26,525 nucleotides of DNA from Deltaproteobacteria bacterium (GTDB taxonomy: Bacteria > Desulfobacterota > Binatia > UBA9968). Numbering within the stretch: the stretch's first letter is position 1; each line of letters begins with the position of its first letter. The DNA lies in assembly GCA_016184235.1 (NCBI GenBank), contig JACPDC010000192.1, forward strand, positions 1-26,525, written 5' to 3'. The notes beneath the pieces were generated by a model that ran no database searches, was not told where the DNA came from, and was given only the letters and a program-made list of their open reading frames with translations. A program made the translations under genes and the position numbers. Below are positions 7,144 to 14,794 of the stretch, piece by piece.

Positions 7144-7527
7144 TTAACCCTGATTCGTTGTGGGGTGTGAAATAAGTCCGTGGAGTTTCGCTTGTAGCTC
7201 TTCGAAAGTGTAAGGTTTCATGACGTAATCGTCACAGCCCGCCTCAATGCAACCCCTGAGATCCGATTCCCTGAAAAGGGCTGTTGTCGCCAATATGGGT
7301 ATGGCTTGCGTCTCGGAGCTGGAACGCAGAGCGCGGGCGGCCTCCCGCTCACCCACTCCAGGCAGCATGGCGTCGATAAGAATCATTTCAGGTTTCTCCT
7401 GCTGTGCCTTCGCCACACCCGCCTGGGCATCGCTGGCCGCAACAGCTGAAAAACCCATCAATTCTAGCTGCCAGACGAGGAGCTCCCGTACATCCGGATG
7501 ATCCGCTACGACAAGAATTTTTTTCAT
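7144..7527 (-). CDS. Single-domain response regulator (CheY-like receiver)
   Basis: 127 aa stand-alone receiver with no output domain. Phospho-acceptor Asp52 lies in ILIDAMLPG, the switch Thr is in ILATTAL (81-82), and Lys104 is in VMKPYTFEEL. The usual acidic pair after strand 1 (VDD) reads VVADHPD: the first Asp is Ala8 and the second, Asp9, is kept, so Mg2+ coordination may be altered. The ORF is open further upstream, but ATG 7527 has GAGGAG 7 bases before it and begins MKKILVV, the normal receiver start. It is the first gene of the minus-strand operon with the GAF kinase (48 bases downstream) and the acetyltransferase. Probably phosphorylated by that kinase and acting through protein-protein contact. 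Confidence 0.88.
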   Translation of the reverse strand: MKKILVVADHPDVRELLVWQLELMGFSAVAASDAQAGVAKAQQEKPEMILIDAMLPGVGEREAARALRSSSETQAIPILATTALFRESDLRGCIEAGCDDYVMKPYTFEELQAKLHGLISHPTTNQG

Positions 7528-7586
7528 TCGGCAGCTCCTCTGAGGACGGGCCAGCCGTTGCCGCTTTTCCCCGCTATCTCGGGGCC

Positions 7587-7615
7587 ATCTTAAGTGACAG
7601 GACAAGGGGGGACAA
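7587..7615 (-). promoter_or_regulatory. Candidate promoter of the response regulator-kinase operon
   Basis: Minus strand: TTGTCC (7610-7615), 17 bases, TAAGAT (7587-7592). A CCCCG/CGGGG mini-hairpin (7569-7584) lies just downstream, near the expected transcript start. Each box has 4 of 6 consensus bases. Otherwise 7528-7696 holds nothing recognisable. Confidence 0.3.
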
Positions 7616-7696
7616 CTAGGTGAATCCCGGAAGTGGCCGGAAAAAACTACTTAACTCATGTAGGGGAAATACCTGAACGGCGGCAGGGGGGTGTTT

Positions 7697-9502
7697 TCAT
7701 GGCGAGCCGGCTTGTTCCGCCAACTTTTCAAGCCCTTTTGTCAGCCTCCGAATCTCATCAAAGCCCTTCTGCCAAAACGCCGGGTCGTGGAAATCGACGC
7801 CCAGCGGCTTGAGCAGCGACTCGGGGCTATCGGAGCCCCCGGCCTCCAGCAGGGCAAGATATTTGGGCACAAAACTCTTTCCCTGCTCCCGATACATCCG
7901 GTAAAGGGCAAGCACCAACAACTGGCCGAAGACGTAGCTGTAGCAGTAAAAGCGGCTGTGAATGAAGTGGGGAATATAGGACCAGCCCCAACGGTATCCG
8001 TCGGGCATCTCCACCGCGTCGCCGTAGTACTTCCCGTTGGCCTCGAGCCAGAGCTCTCCGATCGCCTGCGGGGTCAGCCGCGCAGCCTGGCGCCTGGAAA
8101 AAACCGCCTGCTCGAAGCGGGTCAGGACATTCTGGCGATAGACCGTGGCGAAGGCGTCTTCGATCTTCCCGGCGATCAGGGCGAGCTGGACTTGAGGATC
8201 GGCCTGACGCTCCACCAGATGATCGAACACCACCATCTCGCCGAAGACGGACGCGGTCTCGGCGGTCGTGAGCGGCGTATCGTAGTTTAAAAAGCTCTGC
8301 TTGCGGCTGAGACAGCCGTGCAGGCCGTGGCCGAGCTCATGCGCCACGGTCATGACGTCTCTCAGGTTGTCGGTGTAGTTGCAGAGGATATACGGGTGAA
8401 GCCGTGGAGAGGGGGAGGCGCAGAAGGCGCCGCCCCGCTTGCCCTTACGGATCTCCGCGTCGATCCAGCGCTTGTCGAAGAACTCGGCCGCGATCTCCTG
8501 AAAGCGCGGGGCAAAGGCCCCGAAGGCCTGCAGGATCACCTGCCGGGCCTGGGCGAAGGAGAAAGGGGTCAGCTCTCTCCCTAAAGGCGCGTACTGATCG
8601 TAGAGGGCGAGGCGGGGCAGCTTGAGCAGCTTTGCTTTGAGGCGGAAATAGTCATGGGCAATACCGTAATTCGCTTCTGTCACCTCCATCATCCGGTTCA
8701 CCGCCTGGGCGTCGATCTCGTTGGCAAGATGGCGCTCTCTCATCGGATCCGGATAGCGGCGCAGCCGGTCCATCGTCAAATGATCCTGAACGAGCGTGTC
8801 GTAGACGAAGGTCAGCACCTGCTCGTGGCGCGAAAGCCCCCGATAAAGCGCATCCATGGCGCCCTTTCTCAACCGTCGATCGGCATCGTGCAATAACGCC
8901 AGGATTTCGCTCAGGGTCAGTTCCGCCGCCGTCCCTTCCCGCTCCAGGGTGAAGGTCAGCGAGGATGTGACCTCCGAGAACAGGCGGCCGAAGGCGTTTC
9001 TTCCCGTGTTGTCCTTTTCGTTGATGACCTTTTCCTCCGGCTCGGAGAGCCGGTGGGCGCGAAAGCGGCGCACGTTTTTGAGATAGTGGCGGTAATGCTC
9101 CAAGGCCGGATGGCTCGCCAGGCGCTCGGCGACTTCCTCGTCCAAGTCCATCCATTCGAGCTGGAAAAAGAGCAGCAGGTTTCTAATCCCGGTCGAATGC
9201 TGCTCCACCTTCTGTTCCAGATCCTGGTATTCAGGCTTCAAGGAATCGGCCGCGTAGAGAAGACCGGAATAGGTGGACACGCGGCTCAGCCTTTCCTCGA
9301 TCTCCTCGAGTTCCTGGAGCGCCTTCAGCAGTTGCTCCGGGGCCGGTCCGCCCGGGTTCGAAATCGTCCCGCGGAAATCAGCCGAGAAGCCCTCGGCCCT
9401 TTTCCGGCAGTCATCCAGGACCGATTTCATCCGTGCGTCGTCGTGGGAAGAGAACAGATCGCCCAGGTCCCAGCGGATACCCTCCGCGCTGTTGCCGGCC
9501 AT
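7697..9502 (-). CDS. pepF: M3-family oligoendopeptidase F-like metallopeptidase
   Basis: 601 aa zinc endopeptidase that hydrolyses oligopeptides of roughly 6-20 residues in the cytoplasm. The zinc motif HELGH is at 388-392 (MTVAHELGHGLHG), with the third ligand Glu415 in LTTAETASVFGEM, at the spacing typical of family M3. The N-terminal 200 residues are the helical PepF N-domain (WDLGDLFSSHDD at 11-22 and RVSTYSGLLYAADS). The C-terminal GYRWGWSYIPHFIHSRFYCY region carries the substrate-binding Tyr/His cluster of this family. Length is as expected (about 600). ATG 9502 is preceded by a good AAGGAG. There is no signal peptide. Monocistronic; the start is divergent from the aldolase-like gene. 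Confidence 0.93.
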   Translation of the reverse strand: MAGNSAEGIRWDLGDLFSSHDDARMKSVLDDCRKRAEGFSADFRGTISNPGGPAPEQLLKALQELEEIEERLSRVSTYSGLLYAADSLKPEYQDLEQKVEQHSTGIRNLLLFFQLEWMDLDEEVAERLASHPALEHYRHYLKNVRRFRAHRLSEPEEKVINEKDNTGRNAFGRLFSEVTSSLTFTLEREGTAAELTLSEILALLHDADRRLRKGAMDALYRGLSRHEQVLTFVYDTLVQDHLTMDRLRRYPDPMRERHLANEIDAQAVNRMMEVTEANYGIAHDYFRLKAKLLKLPRLALYDQYAPLGRELTPFSFAQARQVILQAFGAFAPRFQEIAAEFFDKRWIDAEIRKGKRGGAFCASPSPRLHPYILCNYTDNLRDVMTVAHELGHGLHGCLSRKQSFLNYDTPLTTAETASVFGEMVVFDHLVERQADPQVQLALIAGKIEDAFATVYRQNVLTRFEQAVFSRRQAARLTPQAIGELWLEANGKYYGDAVEMPDGYRWGWSYIPHFIHSRFYCYSYVFGQLLVLALYRMYREQGKSFVPKYLALLEAGGSDSPESLLKPLGVDFHDPAFWQKGFDEIRRLTKGLEKLAEQAGSP

Positions 9503-9526
9503 AAAACTCCTTTCCGCTGTTTTTTT

Positions 9527-9555
9527 CTAATAATCATTTCTTTCGTAAGGAGCAA
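9527..9555 (-). promoter_or_regulatory. Candidate pepF promoter
   Basis: Minus strand: TTGCTC (9550-9555), 17 bases, TATTAG (9527-9532), 24 bases before the pepF ATG. It is weak at -35, and immediately adjacent to the divergent promoter at 9565. Confidence 0.25.
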
Positions 9556-9564
9556 GAGCTCTCG

Positions 9565-9594
9565 TTGACAGTGTTGCCAGATAGGCGATATAGC
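9565..9594 (+). promoter_or_regulatory. Candidate promoter of the class II aldolase gene
   Basis: A perfect TTGACA (9565-9570) lies 18 bases before TATAGC (9589-9594). An AGAGCTCT palindrome (9555-9562) touches the upstream edge, between this promoter and the divergent pepF promoter, so one regulator could act on both. Position relative to the GTG at 9632 is sensible. Confidence 0.35.
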
Positions 9595-9631
9595 ACGAAG
9601 AAAACACCTCCGGTCAGAAAGGGGAAATGTC

Positions 9632-10339
9632 GTGTCGGAGATAGATGAACTTAAAAGAAAACTGGCTATGGCCTGCCGGATGCTGTTTGCCGCCGAGCTG
9701 GTCGACTACAGCGGACATATCAGCGCGAGGATACCCGGGACGGAGCGGTTTTTGATCCACGGCCATCCCGTGAGCCGCGCCGAAGTCACGGCCGACGATA
9801 TCGTCACCGTAGACCGGGAGGGCAAACTGGTGGAAGGCAAATGGAATCCCCCCTCCGAGCTGCCCATGCACATCCGCACCTATCTCGCCCGGGACGACGT
9901 CCAGAGCGTGGCCCATCTGCACAACCGGATGGTGGTGGTCCTGAGCATGGCCGACCGTCCTTTGATTCCCGCTTCTAACCCGGGCGCCCTGTTCGGGCCG
10001 GGCCCTATCCCGGTATATCCGGATCCCGCATTGATCCACACGAACGAACAGGGAGATGCGGTTGCGCGCAGGCTTGGAGCGGGCGACGCCGCGATTCTGC
10101 GCGGCCACGGCTCCATCGTGGTGGGGAACTCGATCGAATGGACCTTCGCCGCCTGCATCGACCTGGAAGAGGCGGCCACCCGCTTGTACTACGCCTCGCT
10201 GCTCGGGCCGGTGCGGTTCTATAGCGAGGACGAGCTCAACCGGGTGGCGAAAGGTCGCAGGCGGATGCCGGTGATCCAGAAGATCTGGGACCACAACGTG
10301 GCCAAGACAAAGTTGGCAGGGCTGTTGGAACGAGTTTAG
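9632..10339 (+). CDS. Class II aldolase/adducin family protein
   Basis: 235 aa zinc-dependent aldolase-fold protein of the fuculose-phosphate aldolase/ribulose-phosphate epimerase superfamily. The zinc ligands His95 and His97 (AHLHNRM) and His159 (LRGHGSIVVG) are present, and the catalytic-acid region is Glu76 in SELPMHIRTY. The start is GTG at 9632, behind GAAAGGGG; an ATG four bases earlier (9628) stops after five codons and is rejected. Members cleave or decarboxylate hydroxy-acids and sugar phosphates. LFGPGPIPVY resembles members acting on non-phosphorylated, carboxylated substrates, but this is only an impression. It is monocistronic as far as can be seen. Confidence 0.86.
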   Translation: MSEIDELKRKLAMACRMLFAAELVDYSGHISARIPGTERFLIHGHPVSRAEVTADDIVTVDREGKLVEGKWNPPSELPMHIRTYLARDDVQSVAHLHNRMVVVLSMADRPLIPASNPGALFGPGPIPVYPDPALIHTNEQGDAVARRLGAGDAAILRGHGSIVVGNSIEWTFAACIDLEEAATRLYYASLLGPVRFYSEDELNRVAKGRRRMPVIQKIWDHNVAKTKLAGLLERV

Positions 10340-10399
10340 CTCTAAGCTGTTGGATAAATTAGAGAATTTGAGGTCCGGCCCAATCTTTGCTTTCGCCGC

Positions 10400-10419
10400 A
10401 TAAATTTCTTGAAATTTAT
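10400..10419. promoter_or_regulatory. Perfect palindrome over the -35 region, probable operator
   Basis: ATAAATTTCTTGAAATTTAT is a perfect 9-bp inverted repeat with a 2-base centre. Its right half contains the TTGAAA -35 box of the next gene, a classic position for a dimeric repressor. Confidence 0.5.
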
Positions 10420-10437
10420 ACTCGTTTCTGCTATATA
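10409..10437 (+). promoter_or_regulatory. Strong-looking sigma-70 promoter of the 123-aa hypothetical gene
   Basis: TTGAAA (10409-10414), exactly 17 bases, TATATA (10432-10437), 34 bases before the ATG, in an AT-rich island unlike the surrounding DNA. This is the best promoter match in the window. Confidence 0.55.
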
Positions 10438-10471
10438 AGTAATTTCTCACATTGCAGAAAAGGGTCAGTAT

Positions 10472-10843
10472 ATGTACGACGATTTCCTAGCAAGAATTCT
10501 GGAGCCGGATACTTTCCTGCCCTCCCAATTCTACGGCAACGGGGTCCTGTCCCGTCAGCTGGAAGGGGAAAAGAGACTCATGCTGGCTATCCTCAAGGAT
10601 GCCGTAGAGTGTCTGGAAAAGTATCGGGGGGCCAGAAACAGCTCCGGCAGAGAGCTTTATCAAAATGCCCTGGAGTGGGTCGAGGATAAAGGCACAGGAT
10701 GGCTTTTTTCCTTCAACAACGTTTGCGATCTCCTGGGTTTTGATCCGGATTACCTGCGGGAGTTTTTGCTCAAACGGGAGCATAAGACCGCAAAGCCAGC
10801 TAGAGGCAAGGTTTATCCCTTCCCCCTCGGTAGCCGAGAATAA
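10472..10843 (+). CDS. Conserved hypothetical protein, 123 aa
   Basis: I cannot assign a function. The protein is acidic to neutral and probably mostly helical, with no signal peptide or membrane segment. It has an LEPDTFLPSQFY opening, then EGEKRLMLAILKDAVECLEKY, a middle segment ELYQNALEWVEDKGTGWLFS, and FNNVCDLLGFDPDYLREFL, which looks like a small helical or helix-turn-helix-like unit. From memory, proteins with this EKRLMLA...WLFSF...LLGFDPDYLR pattern recur as short, often multi-copy hypotheticals in deltaproteobacteria-like genomes; that is recollection, not a search. Its strong promoter and palindromic operator suggest high or switchable expression, compatible with a small regulatory protein. 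Its stop is only 2 bases from the stop of the convergent M48 gene. Confidence 0.8.
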   Translation: MYDDFLARILEPDTFLPSQFYGNGVLSRQLEGEKRLMLAILKDAVECLEKYRGARNSSGRELYQNALEWVEDKGTGWLFSFNNVCDLLGFDPDYLREFLLKREHKTAKPARGKVYPFPLGSRE

Positions 10844-10845
10844 GT

Positions 10846-12231
10846 TTACCTTTTTCTCGCCTTTATCGTCTCAAGCTCCTCTCTGATGACCTGACTTCGG
10901 GAAGAGGTCGGTTCGACGCTCTTCAGCGCCCGCTCCAGGGTGGTTATAGCGAGCTCATCCTCGTCGGCCAACAGGTGGGAGCGACCCAGGTAGTAATACG
11001 CGTCGCCGAGACGATTCATCTTGCCGTAAGCGATGCCGAGGTGTCGCGCCGGCGCCGGCCACAACGGCGCAAGGTTGTGGGCTCGCAGGTAGGCGCCTAC
11101 CGCTTCCGGAAGCTTCGACTCCTTCTCGTACAATTCCCCCGCAAAGAGATAGTTCAAAGGCTCGTTGGGCTCGGCGGCGAAGGCGCGCTCAAAGGCCGCA
11201 CCGGCAAGCCGGAACTCGCCGCTCTGCGTGTAAGCCCGGCCGAGATCTCGATCTATCCCAGGGCCTCTGGGGTTAAGCGACCGGGCCCGCTCGAGGTAGT
11301 CCACCGCTCTCGCCCACCGCCCGTTATAATGGTGCGCCACCCCCAGCAGCTGCAGCGCTTCAGCGCTCTGAGGATTCCGGCCGAGAGCCTTCTCATACTC
11401 TGCCACGACGGCGTCCGATTCGTGCCGTTCCAGACGCAGCAAAGTCTGGATTTTTTTCATCGGATCTACCGACTCCGACTTGGGCTGCTTCAGGGCGAAG
11501 GAACGGATGGCGCTTTCGACTCCCGCAATGCGCTCCGGGGTCAGAGGATGGGTCATCAGATAAGGCGGGATCTCGATCGGGTTCAGCACTCTGTCCTGAT
11601 CCACGGTCTTGAGAAAACTCAGGGCAGCCTGCGGGTCGTAACCCGCTCCCGCCATGTATTTTACCCCGAGCGTGTCCGCCTCCTGTTCCAGCTGGCGGGT
11701 ATAAGAGAGCTGGCGGGTCACAGCCAACGCCTGGCCCAGAGTCAACGCGGCCTGCGGGCCGGCCCCGCCGAGAAAGACTCCCAAGAGCGACAACAGGCTT
11801 ATCGGATCGGGACCGCCGGACATGCGGACCGCATGATGGCCCTTGACGTGAACGATCTCGTGACCCAGAACCCCGGCAAGCTCGTCGGTGCTGGCGATCC
11901 GTTCGATGAGACCCGTATGGATATAGATGGAACCTCCAGGGACCGCAAAGGCGTTCAGTTGCGAATTTTCCACGACAAAGAAGCGGTAATCGAAAGGCTG
12001 CGGGCCCACGGCGGAGACAAGTCTTTGGCCCACCTGGTTGACGTAGCGCTCCACCTCGGGATGATGAACCAGCTTGAGCTTCTTCCTCGCCTCGCGGCGG
12101 AACTCCCGGCCGATCCTTACCTCCTGGTCTTCGACAGGGGGATTGGCAAACGGCGCTTTGGGAGGCTGGTAGGAGGCGCATCCAACGATAAAGTAGGCGC
12201 AGAAGAGAAGATAACAAAGCCGGCGCGACAT
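10846..12231 (-). CDS. M48-family metalloprotease lipoprotein with TPR repeats (BepA/YfgC-like)
   Basis: 461 aa from ATG 12231. The signal peptide MSRRLCYLLFCAYFIVGC ends in a lipobox with Cys18, so it is an SPII lipoprotein of the periplasmic side. The zinc motif HEIVH is at 124-128 (VLGHEIVHVKGHH), with a third-ligand Glu in QLEQEADTLGVKY; the GGSIYIHTGLIE element preceding it is typical of BepA/LoiP-type M48 proteases. The C-terminal half (about 270-450) carries TPR units (e.g. NPQSAEALQLLGVAHHYNGR and NPRGPGIDRDLGRAYTQSG). BepA-type proteins chaperone and degrade outer-membrane beta-barrel proteins. The frame is open to a TTG at 12267, but starting there would bury the signal. Convergent with the hypothetical gene, with no terminator between them. 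Confidence 0.9.
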   Translation of the reverse strand: MSRRLCYLLFCAYFIVGCASYQPPKAPFANPPVEDQEVRIGREFRREARKKLKLVHHPEVERYVNQVGQRLVSAVGPQPFDYRFFVVENSQLNAFAVPGGSIYIHTGLIERIASTDELAGVLGHEIVHVKGHHAVRMSGGPDPISLLSLLGVFLGGAGPQAALTLGQALAVTRQLSYTRQLEQEADTLGVKYMAGAGYDPQAALSFLKTVDQDRVLNPIEIPPYLMTHPLTPERIAGVESAIRSFALKQPKSESVDPMKKIQTLLRLERHESDAVVAEYEKALGRNPQSAEALQLLGVAHHYNGRWARAVDYLERARSLNPRGPGIDRDLGRAYTQSGEFRLAGAAFERAFAAEPNEPLNYLFAGELYEKESKLPEAVGAYLRAHNLAPLWPAPARHLGIAYGKMNRLGDAYYYLGRSHLLADEDELAITTLERALKSVEPTSSRSQVIREELETIKARKR

Positions 12232-12282
12232 CGAATCGATTATAGATGGAGTTGCTAGGAGGGGCAATAGCGCATCCAGGAG

Positions 12283-12311
12283 TTGACCCGGGACCGGCGA
12301 GGCAATATCCT
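12283..12311 (+). promoter_or_regulatory. Candidate promoter of the Lon-like protease operon
   Basis: TTGACC (12283-12288), 17 bases, TATCCT (12306-12311), 29 bases before the ATG at 12341. Good spacing, moderate -10. Confidence 0.35.
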
Positions 12312-12340
12312 AGGCCGTATCAAGCCATGAGGAGATCCAC

Positions 12341-14794
12341 ATGACATCTCTGTTTCAGGTTCCGTTAGAACGGCTCGCATGGCGATGCGATCCATCGCTC
12401 CTTCCTTTCGCCTGCACGGCGGACATGACGCCCCTGGAGGACTTCGTCGGCCAGGAGCGGGCCATGCGCGCGATCGAGTTCGGTCTGGGCGTCAACAAAC
12501 CCGGCTTTAATATCTTCGTCACCGGCCTGACCGGGACCGGCAAGACCACCATCATTAAGGCCTTCCTGAAAAAGATCACGGCGGAAAAGACCCCGCCCAA
12601 GGACGATTCTCCGTTTCCTGAAGACTGGTGCTACGTCTACAACTTCAGCGACCCTGACCGGCCCCAGGCTCTAAACATCCGGCGCGGCTGGGGAAAGATT
12701 CTTAAACGGGACATGGAGGTTCTAATCCAGACTTTACAGAAAGAAGCCAAGAAAACCTTCGAAAGCGAAGACTTCGCACGGCAGCGCCAGGTCATCACCG
12801 AGAGAATGCAGAAAGAACAGCAAAGTATCATGGAGTCGCTGGTGGAAGAGGCGAGGAAAGACGGCTTCGCTCTTAGATTCTCCCCGCCCGGGATGGCCCT
12901 TATCCCCTTAAAGCAGGGAAAACCCATGCAGGAGGAGGAATATCTCGCACTATCCATAGAAGAGAAAAAGGCGTTGGAGGAGAAACGGGGCGCGATCGAA
13001 AAGAGCGTCGAGGAGGCGTTGAGAGGAGCGAAAAAACTCGAGCGGGAAATCGCAGCCAAGCTCGAGGCATTGGACCAGCAGGCAGGAGAGTATCTGGTGC
13101 GCATCCCGTTATCCGAGCTAAAGGAGAAATACCAGGGTTATCCTAAGGTGCTCAGTTATCTCGATGCGGTCCGCGACCATGTCCTGAAAAACCTCCAGCG
13201 CTTTAAGGGCGCTGACGGGGCTCAGGCAATAGGCCCGTTGTCCCTGCTGCAGCCGAGTGAGCCGCCCACGGACCCTTTCCTCCCTTACCGGGTCAACGTG
13301 TTCGTGGACAACAGCGATACCCAGGGGCCGCCGATCGTGATCGAAACGAACCCCACCTACCACAATCTCTTCGGCGTCGTGGAAAAAAGACCGATAATGG
13401 GCGGCTATGTCACCGACTTTACTATGATCAAAGCGGGCTCGGTGAGCCGCGCTAACGGCGGCTATCTGGTCCTCTACGATCGCGATGTATTGGCCAATCC
13501 CGGGGTATGGGAGGCGCTGAAGCGAGTGATCAAAAACCGTGAGCTATGCATCGAAGAGCCGGCCGCTTTTTTTGGCTGGATCCCTCCGCAGGGGCTGCGT
13601 CCCGATCCCATCCCTGCGGATGCCAAGGTGATCATCATCGGCGATCCCATGCTCTACCACTATCTCTCGACCATGGATCCCGACTTCCGCGAGACCTTCA
13701 AGGTCAAGGCGGACTTCGATTTCGAGATCGATCGGACCAAAGACAATATCGTAGCCTACGCCTGCTTCATCAGCGCCTATTGCCAGCGCGAGGGGTTGCG
13801 CCACTTCGATCCGAGCGGGGTCGCGCGGGTCATCGAGTACGGTGCGCGGCTGGTCGAGGACCAAAGAAAGCTCTCGACCCGTTTCAGTGACATCGTCGAC
13901 GTCGTAATCGAATCCAATTACTGGGCGGAAAAGGCCGGCAGCAATCTGGTCACGGGGGAGCACGTGGAGAAGGCGCTGGAGGAAAAGACCTTCCGGCTGA
14001 ACCTCATCGAGAAGCGGATCCAGGAAATGATCACCCAGGGCACCCTGCTGGTGGACGTGGAGGGGGCGGTCGTGGGCCAGGTCAACGGGCTGGCGATTTA
14101 CCAATTGGGGGATTTCAGCTTCGGCAAGCCGTCGCGCATTACCGCGAAGACATTCCTCGGGCGCGCCGGCATCATCAATATCGAAAGGGAGGCGAAGCTG
14201 AGCGGCAAGACCCACGACAAGGGGGTTCTCATCCTGAGCGGCTACCTGGGCGCGAAATACGCCCAGGACCGCCCCCTCTCCCTTGCCGCGAGCCTCTGCT
14301 TCGAGCAGTCCTATGAGGGAATCGAAGGAGACAGCGCCTCTTCCACGGAGCTCTACGCGATCCTTTCGAGCCTCTCCGGGATTCCCATCAAGCAGGGGAT
14401 CGCGGTGACCGGCTCGGTGAACCAGAACGGAGAGATCCAGGCGATCGGCGGCATCAACCGTAAGATCGAAGGATTTTTCGATGTTTGCCGCCTCAAGGGA
14501 TTGGCCGGCGAGCAGGGAGTCCTCGTCCCCCGCTCCAACGTGAGGAACTTGATGCTCCGCCCCGACGTGCTCCAAGCCGTCGGCCAGGACAAGTTTCACA
14601 TCTATGCGGTGGGCACCATCGACGAGGGCATCGAAGTGCTGACCGGGGTGCCCGCGGGCCAGAGGGACGCCGAGGGGGCCTATCCGGCGGCTTCGGTCAA
14701 TGGGCTGGTGGAGAAGCGGCTCAGAGAGTATGCCGATAGACTCAAGCGTGAAGGAAGGGCGCCAGCGGCCGAGAAGGGAGCGGCAGAGGAGTGA
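12341..14794 (+). CDS. Lon-type ATP-dependent protease with AAA_32 domain
   Basis: 817 aa AAA+ protease of the Lon-related (LonB/YcbZ-like) group, not classical LonA. It starts with an N-terminal segment DFVGQERAMRAIEFGL (34-49), then Walker A GLTGTGKT (62-69). A charged coiled-coil insertion occupies about 130-245. The AAA core continues with GGYLVLYDRDVLANPGVWEA (373-392), the Walker B/pore region. The C-terminal S16 protease domain has catalytic Ser665 in IEGDSAS and Lys708 in GGINRKIEG. No LonA substrate-binding N-domain is present. ATG 12341 follows GAGGAGATCC. Its stop TGA overlaps the GTG start of the next gene (GTGA), so the SDR is translationally coupled. Likely roles are cytosolic quality control or turnover of a specific metabolic target. 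All key residues are intact. Confidence 0.93.
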   Translation: MTSLFQVPLERLAWRCDPSLLPFACTADMTPLEDFVGQERAMRAIEFGLGVNKPGFNIFVTGLTGTGKTTIIKAFLKKITAEKTPPKDDSPFPEDWCYVYNFSDPDRPQALNIRRGWGKILKRDMEVLIQTLQKEAKKTFESEDFARQRQVITERMQKEQQSIMESLVEEARKDGFALRFSPPGMALIPLKQGKPMQEEEYLALSIEEKKALEEKRGAIEKSVEEALRGAKKLEREIAAKLEALDQQAGEYLVRIPLSELKEKYQGYPKVLSYLDAVRDHVLKNLQRFKGADGAQAIGPLSLLQPSEPPTDPFLPYRVNVFVDNSDTQGPPIVIETNPTYHNLFGVVEKRPIMGGYVTDFTMIKAGSVSRANGGYLVLYDRDVLANPGVWEALKRVIKNRELCIEEPAAFFGWIPPQGLRPDPIPADAKVIIIGDPMLYHYLSTMDPDFRETFKVKADFDFEIDRTKDNIVAYACFISAYCQREGLRHFDPSGVARVIEYGARLVEDQRKLSTRFSDIVDVVIESNYWAEKAGSNLVTGEHVEKALEEKTFRLNLIEKRIQEMITQGTLLVDVEGAVVGQVNGLAIYQLGDFSFGKPSRITAKTFLGRAGIINIEREAKLSGKTHDKGVLILSGYLGAKYAQDRPLSLAASLCFEQSYEGIEGDSASSTELYAILSSLSGIPIKQGIAVTGSVNQNGEIQAIGGINRKIEGFFDVCRLKGLAGEQGVLVPRSNVRNLMLRPDVLQAVGQDKFHIYAVGTIDEGIEVLTGVPAGQRDAEGAYPAASVNGLVEKRLREYADRLKREGRAPAAEKGAAEE

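Noticed and set aside
10975..12258. Long plus-strand open frame (427 codons) opposite the M48 lipoprotein gene
   Set aside because: It is the antisense of a clear protease with signal, zinc motif and TPRs; the translation is Arg/Gln/Gly-rich with no recognisable fold. Shadow of GC-rich codon use.
13544..14599. Minus-strand open frame (351 codons) opposite the Lon protease domain
   Set aside because: The sense strand encodes the Ser-Lys dyad and AAA core; the antisense product is a composition artefact.
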